Shown here piece after piece: positions 39,320 to 46,450 of a stretch of 64,000 bases of DNA (within the stretch, counting starts at the first letter, position 1; each line of letters begins with the position of its first letter). A model generated the notes under the pieces. The model was given only the letters and a program-made list of their open reading frames with translations, was not told where the DNA came from and ran no database searches. Origin of the DNA: Henricia sp. BOLD:AAB3569 (Eukaryota; Echinodermata; Asteroidea; Spinulosida; Echinasteridae); assembly GCA_037783545.1 (NCBI GenBank), contig JBBELK010000529.1, forward strand, positions 186,001 to 250,000, in the 5' to 3' direction. Made by a program: the position numbers and the translations under genes.

Positions 39320-42300
39320 CTTTGACAACAGGCAACTGCACATTCAATCACACCGGCAAGTTCGAGACTTACGACAAACTGAAGTTTGACTACAACCTAA
39401 CAGGCAGCTGCCAGCACGTGCTGACCAAGGATTGCTCGCCCAGCAAGCGCTTCACGGTGCTCGTCCAGAACACACGATTGCCCAATAGCCTTATCCGTAC
39501 CAGGCCCGTTGTTACAGTCTACATCGACAACCACAGGATTGAGATGATCACTAAGATAGATGATGAAGTCTTGATCAAGGTAATTAAAGACAGATTACAT
39601 GATTGGAAAACTTTTAAAAACAGGAACAACAGCATTACATAACTAAAGAATAATGTTGATAAACTGCCTTGTAGAAATAGATGCAGTAATACTTTAGAAA
39701 ACCTGAAAAATCTATGCATGTTGTTTGCGTTAAATGAATGTTTAAAAAAAGTCTGCAGACATTTTAAAGCACCTTCAGTTGTTAGTTTCTCCCACAAAGG
39801 TACCATTTTACACAAAAATAAAACCCTCAAAATCCTCCAAATTTTCTCAATAATTTTGTTTTTTACAGTAATTGATTTAAAGCATATCTGATGTTTGTTA
39901 TATATGAGTCTTATTTTTGTGTGAACAGTATAAATTTGAAGTTTGTCAATTTACAAATGGGTCATTCCATAAATTTAATGGGATAAAGTGTTTCCTTATG
40001 TCAAAAAGCTTCTGGAGTTTATTTCTCAAAAAATATTAGGCTTCAAAGAAAGATCACACCTTCAAAATATAAACAGCATATGACCTTGTCAATCGAACAA
40101 TATTGATTTTACTCAAAACATGACAAGAACAATTGATTCGAAACCAAGACCTGCAAAATTAACCAAGGTCTTCAGTTCAATTCCCTAGATGTTTGGCCAT
40201 ACACCCTAACATGTACATATTTTGATAGATCCTTTGCACTGACGGCCATATTAGGAGCAGATTTAAATAATGTATTAATAGCTGCACAAAGTTCGTGCAT
40301 GATGCACAATGACAATGGGATTGCCCCTAAGATGGCCACCATGCAAAAGGTATATTAATACTACATGTGAAATGGAAATTGATTGTTACACGACACTAAT
40401 AACTTTGTTTACCAGTATGATGGCATGGATGAAATGACGAGACGTCGGTCCCGTCCACTCGAGACCGAGATCGGCACGATCGAGCGCAACGAAACTCACA
40501 TCACGATGAAATGCAAGATCGGACTGACCGTCGTCTACAGCAAGTACAACGTCACTACTTACTTGTCACCGTGGTATGTCAACAAGACTTGCGGTAAGAT
40601 AGACTTCTCTCTTAAAAATTTAGACCTGATGAATACGTAGTCACTCTAGGTAGGGGCTACCAAAATTGTGTGCAAAGAAAGGTAGCCTCTAAATGCTGTT
40701 GCCGCTATTTCGGGGAGCAAATTTGACAAAGGTCCCATGCATGTCATGACCCTTCATGGGTACGAATAGAATGCACTAGTCTTTTTACAGTAAATGGGGA
40801 ATTTTGGCAACACAGACCATATTTTCGAGGAAATACCGTTGTCTGGTCTCAAAATAAAAGAAATAAGTTTGTTGTTCTGAAGAGATAACTTAGGCCCAAA
40901 AAGGGATACAAATAGTGTGACAACATGCCTTTCTAAAAACCCTGTGTACAAAAAAGAAACGCAAATATTTTCTTTACTTTTTGATTGAAAAAGCAGTCAA
41001 TCTGAGTGCTGGATTTTTTAGCACACAGAAGCTTTATGCAGTCATGCATAAGGCCAAACAAAACAAGTGGTGCGTTTACGGTAACGGCCTAAATAAAATC
41101 CAGGTAGGTAGGTAGGAAAATAATTTTATTTTGTCATTTGTTTTTACATTTAATTTCATGCATTTGCGTGTTGTTTTGCAATGTTTGAAACTCACTATTA
41201 ACACTATTAACCATGTTCATGTACAAGTGTAGAAATTGTTATGTTCGTTGGACATTATTGCAAATAGTGCTCATTTAAAATTATCAACTTGAAAATTAGC
41301 AATAAAAAGTTTGAGGTCGGTAATTTGGCCTAAAAAATTCCAGGTAGGTCGGGTTACCGTAAACACACCATTTATTTTGTTTGGCCTAATGAAGGTGTTT
41401 ATGTGAATATTTTGATGTCAACTTAATTACAAAAGAAATTTTCAAATTTTGATTAAACCGAAAATTTGCATTTCTTTTGTTGCTCGGTATACTAAATGGT
41501 ATTTAGATTTATCTTTACTTTATCATCAACCTAAGATGACAAAAAGGAGATGTAATTTTAGAAGTGGGAGAAAAACCCCCAGGAAAATCTCCTGGGAGAA
41601 AACCCACGCAGTCAAGTAGGGACTGCAAATTCAATCCACATATCCGCCTAGAAATCAAACCCTGGACGTCTACCGTCCTAGGATTCAATTATTATTGATG
41701 TCGTGAATATAAACATCCACAGGTCTTTGTGGTGACTTCAATGGCGAGACTTTCCTGGACATGAAGTGTACAGAAGGCGGGGAAATCACTAACAGCACAA
41801 AGTTTGGCGCTAGTTGGATTGTACAAGGCGATGACTGCAAAGACAGGAGTAAGTCAAAGTTTGGAATTACAATCAATTTTACCAAATGTGACCTGTCACC
41901 AAATTTTTAGCGTTATCGAACAATTAAAAACATATTTTTCAGACCAATTTTGACGATCGCTTTCTTCAAGCCTCGTAAGAAATTTTGTTTAAAGATTTGT
42001 AAGATTTCAAGGATATCTTCAAAAAACCACCTTTGTTTCGTAAACTAATTTATCTGGTTACATAAAGCAGTGCAGTGATTACACATGCCTTTTTTGCTCC
42101 AAATTGGAGATCTTAAAATAACAAGGATAAAATCTTAAAATAATAAGGATATCTTTAAAAAACCACCTATGTTTTGTAAACTAATTTATCTGGTTACATA
42201 AGTGATTACACATGCCTTTTTGCTCCAAATTGGAGATTTTTATTCCACTGATAGTATTTTGGGGAAGTTTTTCACATGATTGTTAGGTTAGAAGAAATCT

Positions 42301-43710
42301 ATTTTCTGTAAAAAAAAATCTGGACAACTCCTTTCAACAAATTTGTCTTTTCTTATCTCGATTGCCAACACAGCTTGCAAGCTGTCTAAGGAAGAGTTGT
42401 ACGCTCTGCCTGAAACCGTTTACTTGGCCAACAAACCAGCTGCATGCTTCAGCAAAGAACCAGTCAAGGTCTGCCCCGTAGGATGCAACAAAGAATCACC
42501 CGAGAACATCTTCACCGGTGACGTCATCCCCACAAAGCAGTATGTCAAGGTATGGTGTCCAACTTGAACTGTAATTTTGTTTTTATTATACAGGGTGTCT
42601 AAAAACAAAATGCAATCCAAATTTAGCGGAATGCCAAGCGTAGAATGTGTAACCATCATAGATAATATATGCATGGTTTGAAAGCTACAATCTTCCTCTT
42701 TCAACTGAGACATCAAACACTCAAATCTGATAATTTTGGACAGAGCTAGGAGTAATTTCCCAAAAGAGGTCAAATTGACAATGGGATCAATGGAGAAACC
42801 TGTGAAGAGAAGGTAGCAATTGCAATCTTCATCGAGGGCATTCCAGGTGACATTGGACAGGGTAGTCGGCCCAAAACATAGAAGCAGCATGACATTGGCT
42901 GCTACAGGCGGATTTACCAAGACGAAATAATTTTTGTCAGTGGGTCGTCGACCACTTGCAGGCAGATGTGCGATTCTGCAACGCAGGTGGATTTTCACAT
43001 TCATTCAATAACTTGGTCCCATGGCCAATTTGACCTCTCTTGGGAAATTACATTATCAGATTTGAGCGTTTGATGTCTCACCATGCATATGTTATCTATG
43101 TTGGTTACTAATTATACGTTTGGCATTTTGTTAAATTTGGATTGCATTTTGTTTTCAGACACCCTGTGTCTTTAACCCCTAACCATTTTCCAAATTATTC
43201 CCCTGGAGCGGGAGACTGCACCTGCAGTTTTGGTTATAAAACTGCATTATTAAAACTGCATATTAAAACTGCATATGCAGTTCCCCCATTGTTGGTTCCC
43301 TGGTTGGCTTCATAGCTCAATTGGTAGGGTGTACTGTGTGCACATTAAGCAGAAGGTCCGCGGTTCGAATCCCAGTGGAACCAAGTTGTTTTCCACTGCA
43401 TCCAGATTTCCCAAACTCATGGGTATTTGTCCACATTTGTATGGAATTAATTCACCCCAACGGTCCCTGGGTAATTATCCCTAAAAAAATAATAATAATA
43501 ATAAAATCCCCTATTCATAAAGTTTATTTGGTCATTTTTTGTACCTATTCTCAGGTTCCTTTCTTCTGCATGACATCTGAGAATGTCGAAGAGACGAAAG
43601 AACAGATGAAAACACGCAGCGAGCTGATCAAGTCTCAGCCAGTCGACCTGTATCGCGAGATGGAACTGCCACACGATTGCATCTGCACCCGTACTTGCAA
43701 CCAGAAGTGA
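12353..43710 (+). CDS. vtg: Vitellogenin-type large lipid transfer protein, 31 coding exons
   Basis: Secreted lipid-carrying yolk precursor of the vitellogenin/apolipophorin superfamily. Coding exons: 12353-12392, 13659-13688, 13856-13891, 14452-14615, 15259-15393, 16836-16952, 17889-18059, 18867-19015, 20021-20159, 21229-21395, 22979-23150, 23990-24235, 24606-24854, 25359-25576, 26095-26189, 27299-27420, 28292-28450, 29083-29275, 29662-29836, 30738-30923, 32752-32842, 33537-33743, 34394-34570, 35138-35314, 36523-36651, 37504-37663, 39332-39579, 40416-40593, 41723-41848, 42374-42549, 43555-43710. All introns are GT-AG and all phases join, giving 4,788 nt (1,595 aa plus TGA). Order seen: signal peptide, N-sheet, helical domain, A-sheet region with an RRKR site, vWD domain with CGLCGDFNG, Cys-rich tail. 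The length fits invertebrate vitellogenins. There is no polyserine phosvitin block. N-glycosylation sequons are unusually frequent (47). A related yolk or clotting lipoprotein is the main alternative. Exon 16's acceptor is the least certain border. Confidence 0.88.
12908..13040. repeat. TTAA-flanked foldback MITE, family 1, copy 3 (intron 1)
   Basis: A 133-bp near-perfect palindrome with TTAA at 12904-12907 and 13041-13044, inserted in vitellogenin intron 1 about 0.5 kb after exon 1. Confidence 0.82.
13286..13537. repeat. CRE-bearing MITE, copy 2 (intron 1)
   Basis: Copy of the 5285-5536 element, ending 'ttaatag' instead of 'tcaatag'. It keeps TGACGTCA at 13304-13311, about 120 bp before exon 2. 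Confidence 0.75.
14452..20159 (+). CDS. vtg: Vitellogenin exons 4-9: N-terminal beta-barrel (N-sheet)
   Basis: Residues about 36-327, the start of the vitellogenin N-terminal lipid-transport domain. Exon 4 (14452-14615) opens with FELGKTHRFNYTGDIRT, the family's first strand with its aromatic-Tyr-Gly pattern. Exon 7 (17889-18059) has GKCKTLY followed by ILNITKVRDLTNC, the conserved cysteine-bearing segment shared by vitellogenins, apoB and MTP. This part supplies the receptor-contact and lipid-cavity wall in known family structures. Eleven N-X-S/T sequons lie in these six exons and the one before the helical domain starts. Introns here contain short inverted repeats and a three-unit GACTCG satellite. 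Confidence 0.85.
14735..15085 (+). repeat. tRNA-derived SINE, family D (intron 4)
   Basis: A tRNA-like head with an A-box-like 'tggtctagtggatag' and a B-box-like GGTTCGAAGCC (about 14735-14805) is followed by the body 'gtgtccttagacaagacactttac' and two direct copies of a roughly 85-bp tail ('gactggcatcccatccag...gagtagcaatgctc'). Confidence 0.7.
17033..17169. repeat. Short foldback (intron 6)
   Basis: The left arm GTTGTCAACATTTTCACAG pairs with the right arm CCGTGGAAATGTTGACAACA, with outer GGGGC/GCCCC. A third copy of one arm lies at 17812-17845, just before exon 7. Confidence 0.6.
17286..17535. repeat. Foldback element (intron 6)
   Basis: Arms read 'tctataaattagaggtcc' at the left and its complement 'ggacccctaatttataga' at the right, followed inward by CCCCCGTTAC/GTAACGGGGG. 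About 250 bp, with no coding content. Confidence 0.6.
19185..19745. repeat. GACTCG satellite, three units of about 180 bp (intron 8)
   Basis: Each unit has 'gagtccgactcgagtcacaa', 'gactcggacttgactcgagt', a run of GACTCGGACTCGACCATGAT and an A-rich part with 'gatatatattcgc'. Many ACTCGAGT palindromes occur. Similar frames opened on the - strand are repeat artefacts. Confidence 0.75.
20321..20483. repeat. Palindrome of 163 bp (intron 9)
   Basis: The left arm CAAATACAGCATGGT pairs with ACCATGCTGTATTTG at the right. The inner arms carry GTAGGTCAGCTTGA and TCAAGCTGACCTAC around a GC-rich loop. Confidence 0.7.
20488..20829. repeat. Foldback of 342 bp (intron 9)
   Basis: Bordered by ACTACACCTC and GAGGTGTAGT, with 'ttcatgagcaaattg' and its complement just inside. 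It begins 5 bp after the previous palindrome. Confidence 0.6.
21229..25576 (+). CDS. vtg: Vitellogenin exons 10-14: alpha-helical domain
   Basis: Residues 328-677. The predicted protein is rich in amphipathic helices, matching the double-layered helical superhelix of the lipovitellin family. Exon 11 (22979-23150) begins RKWLIEALPFVNDEDM, and exon 13 (24606-24854) holds CLVAIGQAGLPDHIDY followed by VRIAATSALRRMRSVPNK. These are typical vitellogenin HEAT-like repeats in which an Ala-rich helix precedes an Arg-rich one. Exon 14 continues with LPILRNPYEDAELRITA. Few sequons occur here compared with the beta-sheet regions. The exon 13 donor is followed within 30 bp by a TTAA-flanked MITE. Confidence 0.87.
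21414..21538. repeat. Palindrome 18 bp after exon 10
   Basis: Arms 'gggtgatatgaaaatat' and 'atattctcatatcaccc', with inner 'gaaaataccgaac' and 'gttcggtattttc'. It starts within 20 bp of the exon 10 donor. Confidence 0.55.
22538..22815 (-). repeat. GGGCGACA-bordered element, copy 2 (intron 10)
   Basis: Opposite orientation to 8150-8515: begins CTGGATGCAGCAATAGGGCG, contains three tandem 'aaaaaatggtttttgacct' motifs, and ends near 'acaaattgtcgccct'. It lies 164 bp upstream of exon 11. Confidence 0.65.
23420..23690 (-). repeat. SINE family C (intron 11) with 17-bp internal repeat
   Basis: Reverse complement matches 31975-32170: 'tgcccttag.caag.cacttaaccac', 'tggtgtctctggctgtcggctgcca'. Between 23485 and 23550 a 17-bp unit 'tttttactcttcaattta' repeats about four times. 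A related copy is at 49850-50005. Confidence 0.6.
24887..25325. repeat. TTAA MITE family 2, interrupted copy (intron 13)
   Basis: Begins AGACAGATTACATGATTGG after TTAA (24883-24886), 28 bp inside the intron. It continues after the nested 291-bp element with 'gttgataaactgccttgtagaaatttcagcc'. The match to 5559 onward and 39588 onward fixes the insertion point of the nested element. Confidence 0.7.
24939..25229. mobile_element. Nested TGTGACCC foldback MITE with TA duplication
   Basis: A 291-bp inverted-repeat element running TGTGACCCGCTCTGC...GCAGAGCGGGTCACA, with arms of nearly 100 bp. It is flanked by TA (24937-24938, 25230-25231) and sits inside a TTAA-family MITE. Removing it with one TA restores a 17-nt site differing at one base from the intact paralogues at about 5605 and 39633. 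TA duplication suggests a Tc1/mariner-type origin. Confidence 0.75.
26095..37663 (+). CDS. vtg: Vitellogenin exons 15-26: A-sheet / lipid-pocket region with furin site
   Basis: Residues 678-1301, the beta-sheet part that lines the lipid cavity (DUF1943-like and following open beta region). Exon 15 starts KSIAARYGLIFTKPINLG and exon 16 contains LTPSRTNLAVDVEMLG, the Pro-Arg then hydrophobic strand pattern seen in this domain. Exon 17 (28292-28450) carries PRRKRST, a subtilisin/furin-type cleavage site. Exons 18-26 are beta-rich and crowded with N-glycosylation sequons (24, counting one formed across the exon 24/25 junction). There is no serine-rich phosvitin segment between this region and the vWD domain, unlike most vertebrate vitellogenins. 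Confidence 0.85.
26508..26912. repeat. Inverted-repeat element with internal direct repeats (intron 15)
   Basis: Ends share TACTATTTTTCATAGTCGC and its complement GCGACTATGAAAAATACTAG. Inside, an approximately 80-bp segment ('ggtgacccagcttttt...cattactttgtgtacaa') is present twice, at about 26630 and 26809. Confidence 0.55.
27492..27936. repeat. TTAA-flanked element, family 3 (intron 16)
   Basis: A 445-bp element starting AGGCCCAGTG and ending CAGGGCCT, with TTAA at 27488-27491 and 27937-27940. It shares its right half with 6335-6600. Confidence 0.6.
28394..28405 (+). other. Furin-type cleavage site RRKR in vitellogenin
   Basis: Codons aga-agg-aag-cga encode R785-R786-K787-R788, followed by Ser-Thr-Ser-Thr. 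The site fits the R-X-K/R-R consensus and sits in a polar, low-complexity loop, close to the middle of the 1,595-residue precursor. Apolipophorins and several arthropod vitellogenins are processed at such sites. Cleavage here is inferred, not shown. Confidence 0.7.
29306..29557. repeat. CRE-bearing MITE, copy 3 (intron 18)
   Basis: Third copy of the 5285-5536 family, starting 31 bp after exon 18 and keeping TGACGTCA near its left end. The intervening 105 bp lead directly to exon 19. Confidence 0.75.
31073..31495 (+). repeat. Direct duplication of a full tRNA-like SINE unit (intron 20)
   Basis: Two copies with a 228-bp period. Each has 'gatgttgtgttc.ttactttgcccagttgcgctacc', the linker 'gaaaacctgagggagtatacca', and a tRNA-like part of about 70 nt with A box and B box (GGTCGAATCCC). 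The GCCTTAT and ATAAGGC ends pair perfectly in the first copy. The anticodon arm does not fold normally. These are the full-length relatives of the two 78-bp arrays. Confidence 0.75.
31975..32187 (+). repeat. SINE family C, + strand copy (intron 20)
   Basis: Contains 'ccttgagcaagacacttaaccacaattgctcc', 'taacgcactttaaagatccc' and 'ggtgtctctggccgtcggctgcca'. It is cut at its right end by the TTA-flanked foldback that begins at 32188. Confidence 0.6.
32188..32709. mobile_element. Foldback with TTA target duplication, Harbinger-like (intron 20)
   Basis: A 522-bp element with ends GGCCCGCTTCAAACGT and ACGTTTGAAGCGGGCC-type complements, and TTA on both sides (32185-32187, 32710-32712). Words such as 'gcttgtgccgtgtcgaatta' recur inside in both orientations. 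The 3-bp TTA duplication fits PIF/Harbinger MITEs. It ends 42 bp before exon 21. Confidence 0.7.
36221..36355. repeat. Strong hairpin of 135 bp (intron 24)
   Basis: Arms contain GATCTTGAAACGGCAGTCCT and AGGACTGCCGTTTCAAGATC, with a GC-rich loop (tcggcctgcggcctcg). It lies about 165 bp before exon 25. Confidence 0.75.
36885..37047 (-). repeat. tRNA-Asn-derived SINE, copy 1 (intron 25)
   Basis: On the - strand 37047-36976 reads as a tRNA with a paired 7-bp acceptor stem (GGCTTCA/TGGAGCC), anticodon stem TCTGC/GCAGA and anticodon GTT (Asn). The T stem has two mismatches and the same 3' body ('aagttg.ttt.cactgcatccagatttcccaaactcatgg') follows as in the copy at 43306. It is therefore a SINE head rather than a working gene. 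Confidence 0.65.
37858..38010. repeat. MITE with GCCGAAGTG-type ends (intron 26)
   Basis: Shares 'ttttgtt.gttgcctaggcaat', 'aaaaatcact.aacc', 'gacggccatgat' and 'cacacttc.gctgtcta' with 58573-58735. The two copies are 20 kb apart. Confidence 0.6.
38037..38445. repeat. Foldback related to the 52,930 element (intron 26)
   Basis: Long imperfect palindrome: 'cttctctcaaaacaaaag'/'cttttgttttgagagaag', 'atcttaagacagatct'/'agatctgtcttaagat'. It shares 'gggtttttagaaaggtatgttgt' with the elements at 40770 and 52930. Confidence 0.65.
38519..38665 (-). repeat. SINE family A fragment (intron 26)
   Basis: Same body and B-box-like region as 2815-2970 ('gggattcgaaccagggccaca'). Confidence 0.5.
38681..38962 (+). 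repeat. tRNA-derived SINE, family B, copy 2 (intron 26)
   Basis: The head 'gcacgtgtggcctagtgggt' to 'gggtttgagtcccacttgtgc' has paired ends and A/B-box-like boxes. The body includes 'ctaatctcaattacctcatc' and the tail ends 'ggtgctatataaaaacc'. The reverse copy is at 9265-9485. Confidence 0.7.
38985..39275 (+). repeat. GGGCGACA-bordered element, copy 3 (intron 26)
   Basis: Same order of parts as 8150-8515, more decayed. An ATT microsatellite (39286-39318) separates it from exon 27 by a few bases. Confidence 0.6.
39332..41848 (+). CDS. vtg: Vitellogenin exons 27-29: von Willebrand factor type D domain
   Basis: Residues 1302-1485. The domain starts with CTFNHTGKFETYDKLKFDY and then the Cys-His-Val-Leu strand, and ends across the exon 28/29 junction with CGLCGDFNGE, the hallmark vWD motif that includes the vitellogenin GLCG signature (residues 1443-1451). 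The insect-type DGQR motif was not seen. A second basic cluster, TRRRSRP (residues 1392-1398), lies in exon 28. The domain carries seven sequons. Exon 27's donor is followed at once by a TTAA-flanked MITE. Confidence 0.9.
39588..39815. repeat. TTAA MITE family 2 at the exon 27 splice donor
   Basis: The TTAA (39584-39587) occupies intron positions +5 to +8 after donor GTAA. The element starts AGACAGATTACATGATTGG and runs to about 39815, where its right end is unclear. Confidence 0.65.
40770..40955. repeat. Half copy of the 52,930 foldback (intron 28)
   Basis: Contains 'ttgtctggtctcaaaataaaagaaataag', 'aacttaggcccaaaaaggg' and 'tgtgacaacatgcctttctaaaaaccctgt', the left arm of the element at 52930-53310. 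The other arm is missing. Confidence 0.65.
41565..41680 (-). repeat. SINE family A fragment before exon 29
   Basis: Shares 'gagaaaacccac', 'caagtagggactg' and 'tcaatccacat' with 2815-2970. It ends 43 bp before exon 29. Confidence 0.45.
42374..43710 (+). CDS. vtg: Vitellogenin exons 30-31: Cys-rich C-terminal tail
   Basis: Residues 1485-1595. Exon 30 (42374-42549) begins TCKLSKEELYALPETVY and has cysteines spaced as in the tail that follows vWD in vitellogenins. Exon 31 (43555-43710) ends with HDCICTRTCNQK and a TGA at 43708-43710. The even cysteine spacing suggests disulfide pairing with the vWD part. There are no sequons in this tail, in contrast to the rest of the protein. The intron between the two exons holds a 577-bp foldback and a tRNA-derived SINE. 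Confidence 0.85.
42591..43167. repeat. ACAGGGTGTC foldback element (intron 30)
   Basis: A 577-bp element with ends ACAGGGTGTCT and AGACACCCTGT, and long inner arms ('aaacaaaatgcaatccaaattta' with its complement; 'gacatcaaac.ctcaaatctgat' with its complement). The - strand open frame inside is a shadow of the arms. Confidence 0.7.
43306..43505 (+). repeat. tRNA-Asn-derived SINE, copy 2 (intron 30)
   Basis: Head 43306-43382 (GGCTTCATAGCTCAATTGG ... GGTTCGAATCCC), then the same body as 36885-37047, and an AAT-repeat tail at 43486-43505. It ends about 50 bp before the last coding exon. Confidence 0.7.
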
Positions 43711-44753
43711 GATGGCTGCTAAAAACCACTCCGGCTTCAGAATCGTGTCCAGAACAGTATTTTTAAATTAAGACGCTGATTTAAAATAATGCGCACTTTA
43801 CCTGAAGATTACGTAAAATGCCCAATTGGTACAATGACAATAACTTTATACCTCCATTTAAGAAAACGAAAACAATTCAAATTAGTTCTGCTGGAAAGGT
43901 GTTCACAGGAAGGTTTATTTGGCCACAGATTTTTGTTTTTCTAAATATTTTGGTTAGATGTAGTTTTACTTTCTTTATTACATTTCTTCGTTTTTCGGCT
44001 TCGTTTATCTTTATATTTTGGAATTAGTAACAATATCTTTTCTTATTTTTTGTTTTTTTTTTTTTTTTCAATTTTCCCATTCTTTATTAAATAGTTCTTT
44101 ATATCCTTTTTTTAATATTTTACTCCGCCGCTTTTGATATAAGATAGGAAATAACCATCAGTTTCAATTGATTGAACTTTTCTTGTCTATATAGCTCAGT
44201 TCTGTAGTGTTTTTTTTTTCTTTGCTTGCGCAGAGCTTGCCAACCCTCCTGGATTTTGCAACAGATTCTTCAGGAAATGAATAATTTTGTGTGTCATGGC
44301 ATGGATAAAAACCCTCCTGGATTATCAATTAACGACTGGGAATTTTAAAATGTTTTTGGAGTCACGGAATGAACCTGTTTTCCAAGATGTATTTCCCAAA
44401 ATTTGAGAGTGTTGGCAGTTCTGCTTCTGAATTTTCTCTCAACTTCTCAAGTGTATTTGCTGAAAAGAAATAAATGAATGAATGAATAAAAAACTACTGT
44501 TTAAAAATAAGTCCCTACTTCATTTCGTGAGAATAAACGGTTATATAATGATGGAATGTTACTATAACAGAAAACTATGCATATTATTGTATTTTGGCCA
44601 TTTGTAAGGTATTAAAGGTGCAGGTTAAGCTTTGAATTTAGTGAGAAATGGTAAATAAAAGTGAATATGAAAATATTAATGTATTAATTATGTTTCTTTT
44701 CTGCTCTGTTATGAATGTCTCGCCTACTGCGTCGTGTTGCAAGGCACAATAAA
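43711..44753 (+). terminator. Vitellogenin 3' UTR and polyadenylation signals
   Basis: After the TGA the DNA becomes very T-rich. Canonical AATAAA hexamers occur at 44469-44474 and 44485-44490, and again at 44748-44753, so the transcript probably ends near 44,510 or 44,775. A T-tract (44050-44070) precedes them. Which site is used cannot be told from sequence. Confidence 0.55.
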
Positions 44754-44898
44754 ACATGTAAAGCAATTTAAAATAAATGCAGAGGGTGGCCAACTTGAAT
44801 TTTAAAATGGCTGCTTGAGAACAAATATAAATGTTGTTCAGTTGGCCCTGAATAAAACATGTGTTGCTTTAAAACAAATGATTAATACTCGGAATTGC

Positions 44899-44958
44899 AT
44901 GTCAACTTGTGTTCTTCCCAAGAATATCAGCTATTCTTGCTAAGAACACAAGTTGACA
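44899..44958. repeat. Hairpin just after the vitellogenin 3' end
   Basis: TGTCAACTTGTGTTCTT and AAGAACACAAGTTGACA are complementary, with an inner 'aagaatatcagctattctt' loop stem. Confidence 0.65.
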
Positions 44959-44974
44959 CAATTTTGACTATTAA

Positions 44975-45416
44975 AGTTGCACTGCCCGTGTTTGGGCCTA
45001 TTTGGGCATACAATTTTTTTGTTTAAGTTAAATAGGTTTTTTTCTAGAATAGTAAAAGTTATCAGCTTTCATTTGGTATCAAGAACGTAAAAATCCGTCA
45101 AGGATTAATGCCAGTCGATTAAAAACAAGAAATGATTAAAAGGCTGGCAGGTCAATTAATCGACAGGGTTATGACGTAAATGTACATGTGCGCGTACATG
45201 TGTACATTGTACACATACTATGTACATATGAGCGTACGCGCACATGTACAACATGTGAAGCACGTTTCAAGAAAAAGGCTTGTATCTCCAATTCCCGACG
45301 TCGGAAATTTAAGTTTTTGATATTTTTCGTTACAGAGACACGTAAGCTTTCTAAATTCGTTCGCTTGTGTAAATTAATTTTTTTTATCCTTTCACCGAAA
45401 CACGGGCAATGCAACT
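44975..45416. repeat. TTAA-flanked element, family 4
   Basis: 442 bp, ends AGTTGCACTGCCCGTGTTT and AAACACGGGCAATGCAACT, with TTAA at 44971-44974 and 45417-45420. Inside is a palindromic run of ACATGTGCGCGTACATGTG-type repeats at about 45180-45260. Confidence 0.7.
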
Positions 45417-45799
45417 TTAACCCACTTTTATAAAGCACACATTTTTGCTAAACAGCTTTATGAAATTGGCCCCAGGTCTCGAATCGCGGTGAAAGCTCAT
45501 CGCTGATAGGTTAAACGCCATTACCCATTCGTGAGCCGTCGTTGATAATACATTCCTAAGATGTTTTAAAAATAACAATAGGAACAGGTGTACTCTCAGA
45601 TGCTATGTGGGTGTCTGCTTGGGCGATTCCACGCTGGAGTCGAGTAGAATCGATTCCACGCTGGAGTCGAGTAGAATCGATTCCACTTTAAGAATCTGAG
45701 TCACTATTCCAAACTTTCAGGAATCGATTCCTTTTATCTAGATTCGATCCCCAGTGATAGGTTGCCGAATGCCGATTCTTAGAAATTCCGGAACCAAAA

Positions 45800-45930
45800 T
45801 ACACGGGTTTTGCCGTCTTCCTTTCGCAAGGGTCTTTGCTGCACCATGGAGGCACGCTGCACACCGAGTTACCGAGTTTCCGGTGTGCAGCAAAGACTCT
45901 TGTGAAAGGAAGATGGGGTTTTGCAAGAGT
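45800..45930. repeat. Palindrome within a GATTC-repeat region
   Basis: Arms 'tcttcctttcgcaagggtctttgctgca' and 'tgcagcaaagactcttgtgaaaggaaga' surround 'ccgagttaccgag'. The surrounding 45620-46050 has repeated GAATCGATTCC words and an approximately 30-bp direct repeat 'cgattccacgctggagtcgagtagaat'. Confidence 0.65.
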
Positions 45931-46450
45931 ACTCTGCTTGGTTCTGATATCATATCATGAATGTTCAGTACCGCTCAGTGCCACTTATGGAATCGATTTC
46001 GGGTAGCTAGAATTGCGATCGATTAGAATCGGAATCGATTCCAAAAATGCTGTCCAGAGTCGCCTAAGCCCGCGTTTCCATTTTTCGGTTACGTAACCAT
46101 GCACCGCATTCCGGACGCAGTGAACCGTGGAAGCAGCAGGTAGATTTTGCGACAGACTAACTGCCGACGGCCGGTCAAGATGCTGGTGATGATACGGGAC
46201 GTCCTCGACAATCTACGCTAGTGGGATTTTTAGGTACGTAAACTACGATTGTAACGGTTATCCTATTCCTATGTTTTCATGCTATGTGGGAATGGTAAAG
46301 ATTAAAGTTTTTCTGGGTCTTTTACTAGTACCTACTTGAAGCATCCTCCATGCTTGAAGAAGGGAAAAGTAGTTATGTGGGGTTCGGGATTTAAAATACG
46401 TGGGTTGAGTTAGACCATAGTCAGCAAGGAACAGTTCCTTGCTCTGTGGT

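Noticed and set aside
36523-39331. Phosvitin (polyserine) domain between the A-sheet and vWD
   Set aside because: Looked for as a vertebrate vitellogenin hallmark. Exons 25 and 26 run straight to the vWD exon 27 with no serine-rich segment.
42420-43004. 194-residue - strand open frame
   Set aside because: Antisense to exon 30 and to an arm of the 42591-43167 foldback, with no splice context of its own.
45180-45260. Origin or telomere-like GTACATGTG repeats
   Set aside because: Just a palindromic dinucleotide-rich core inside a TTAA-flanked element.
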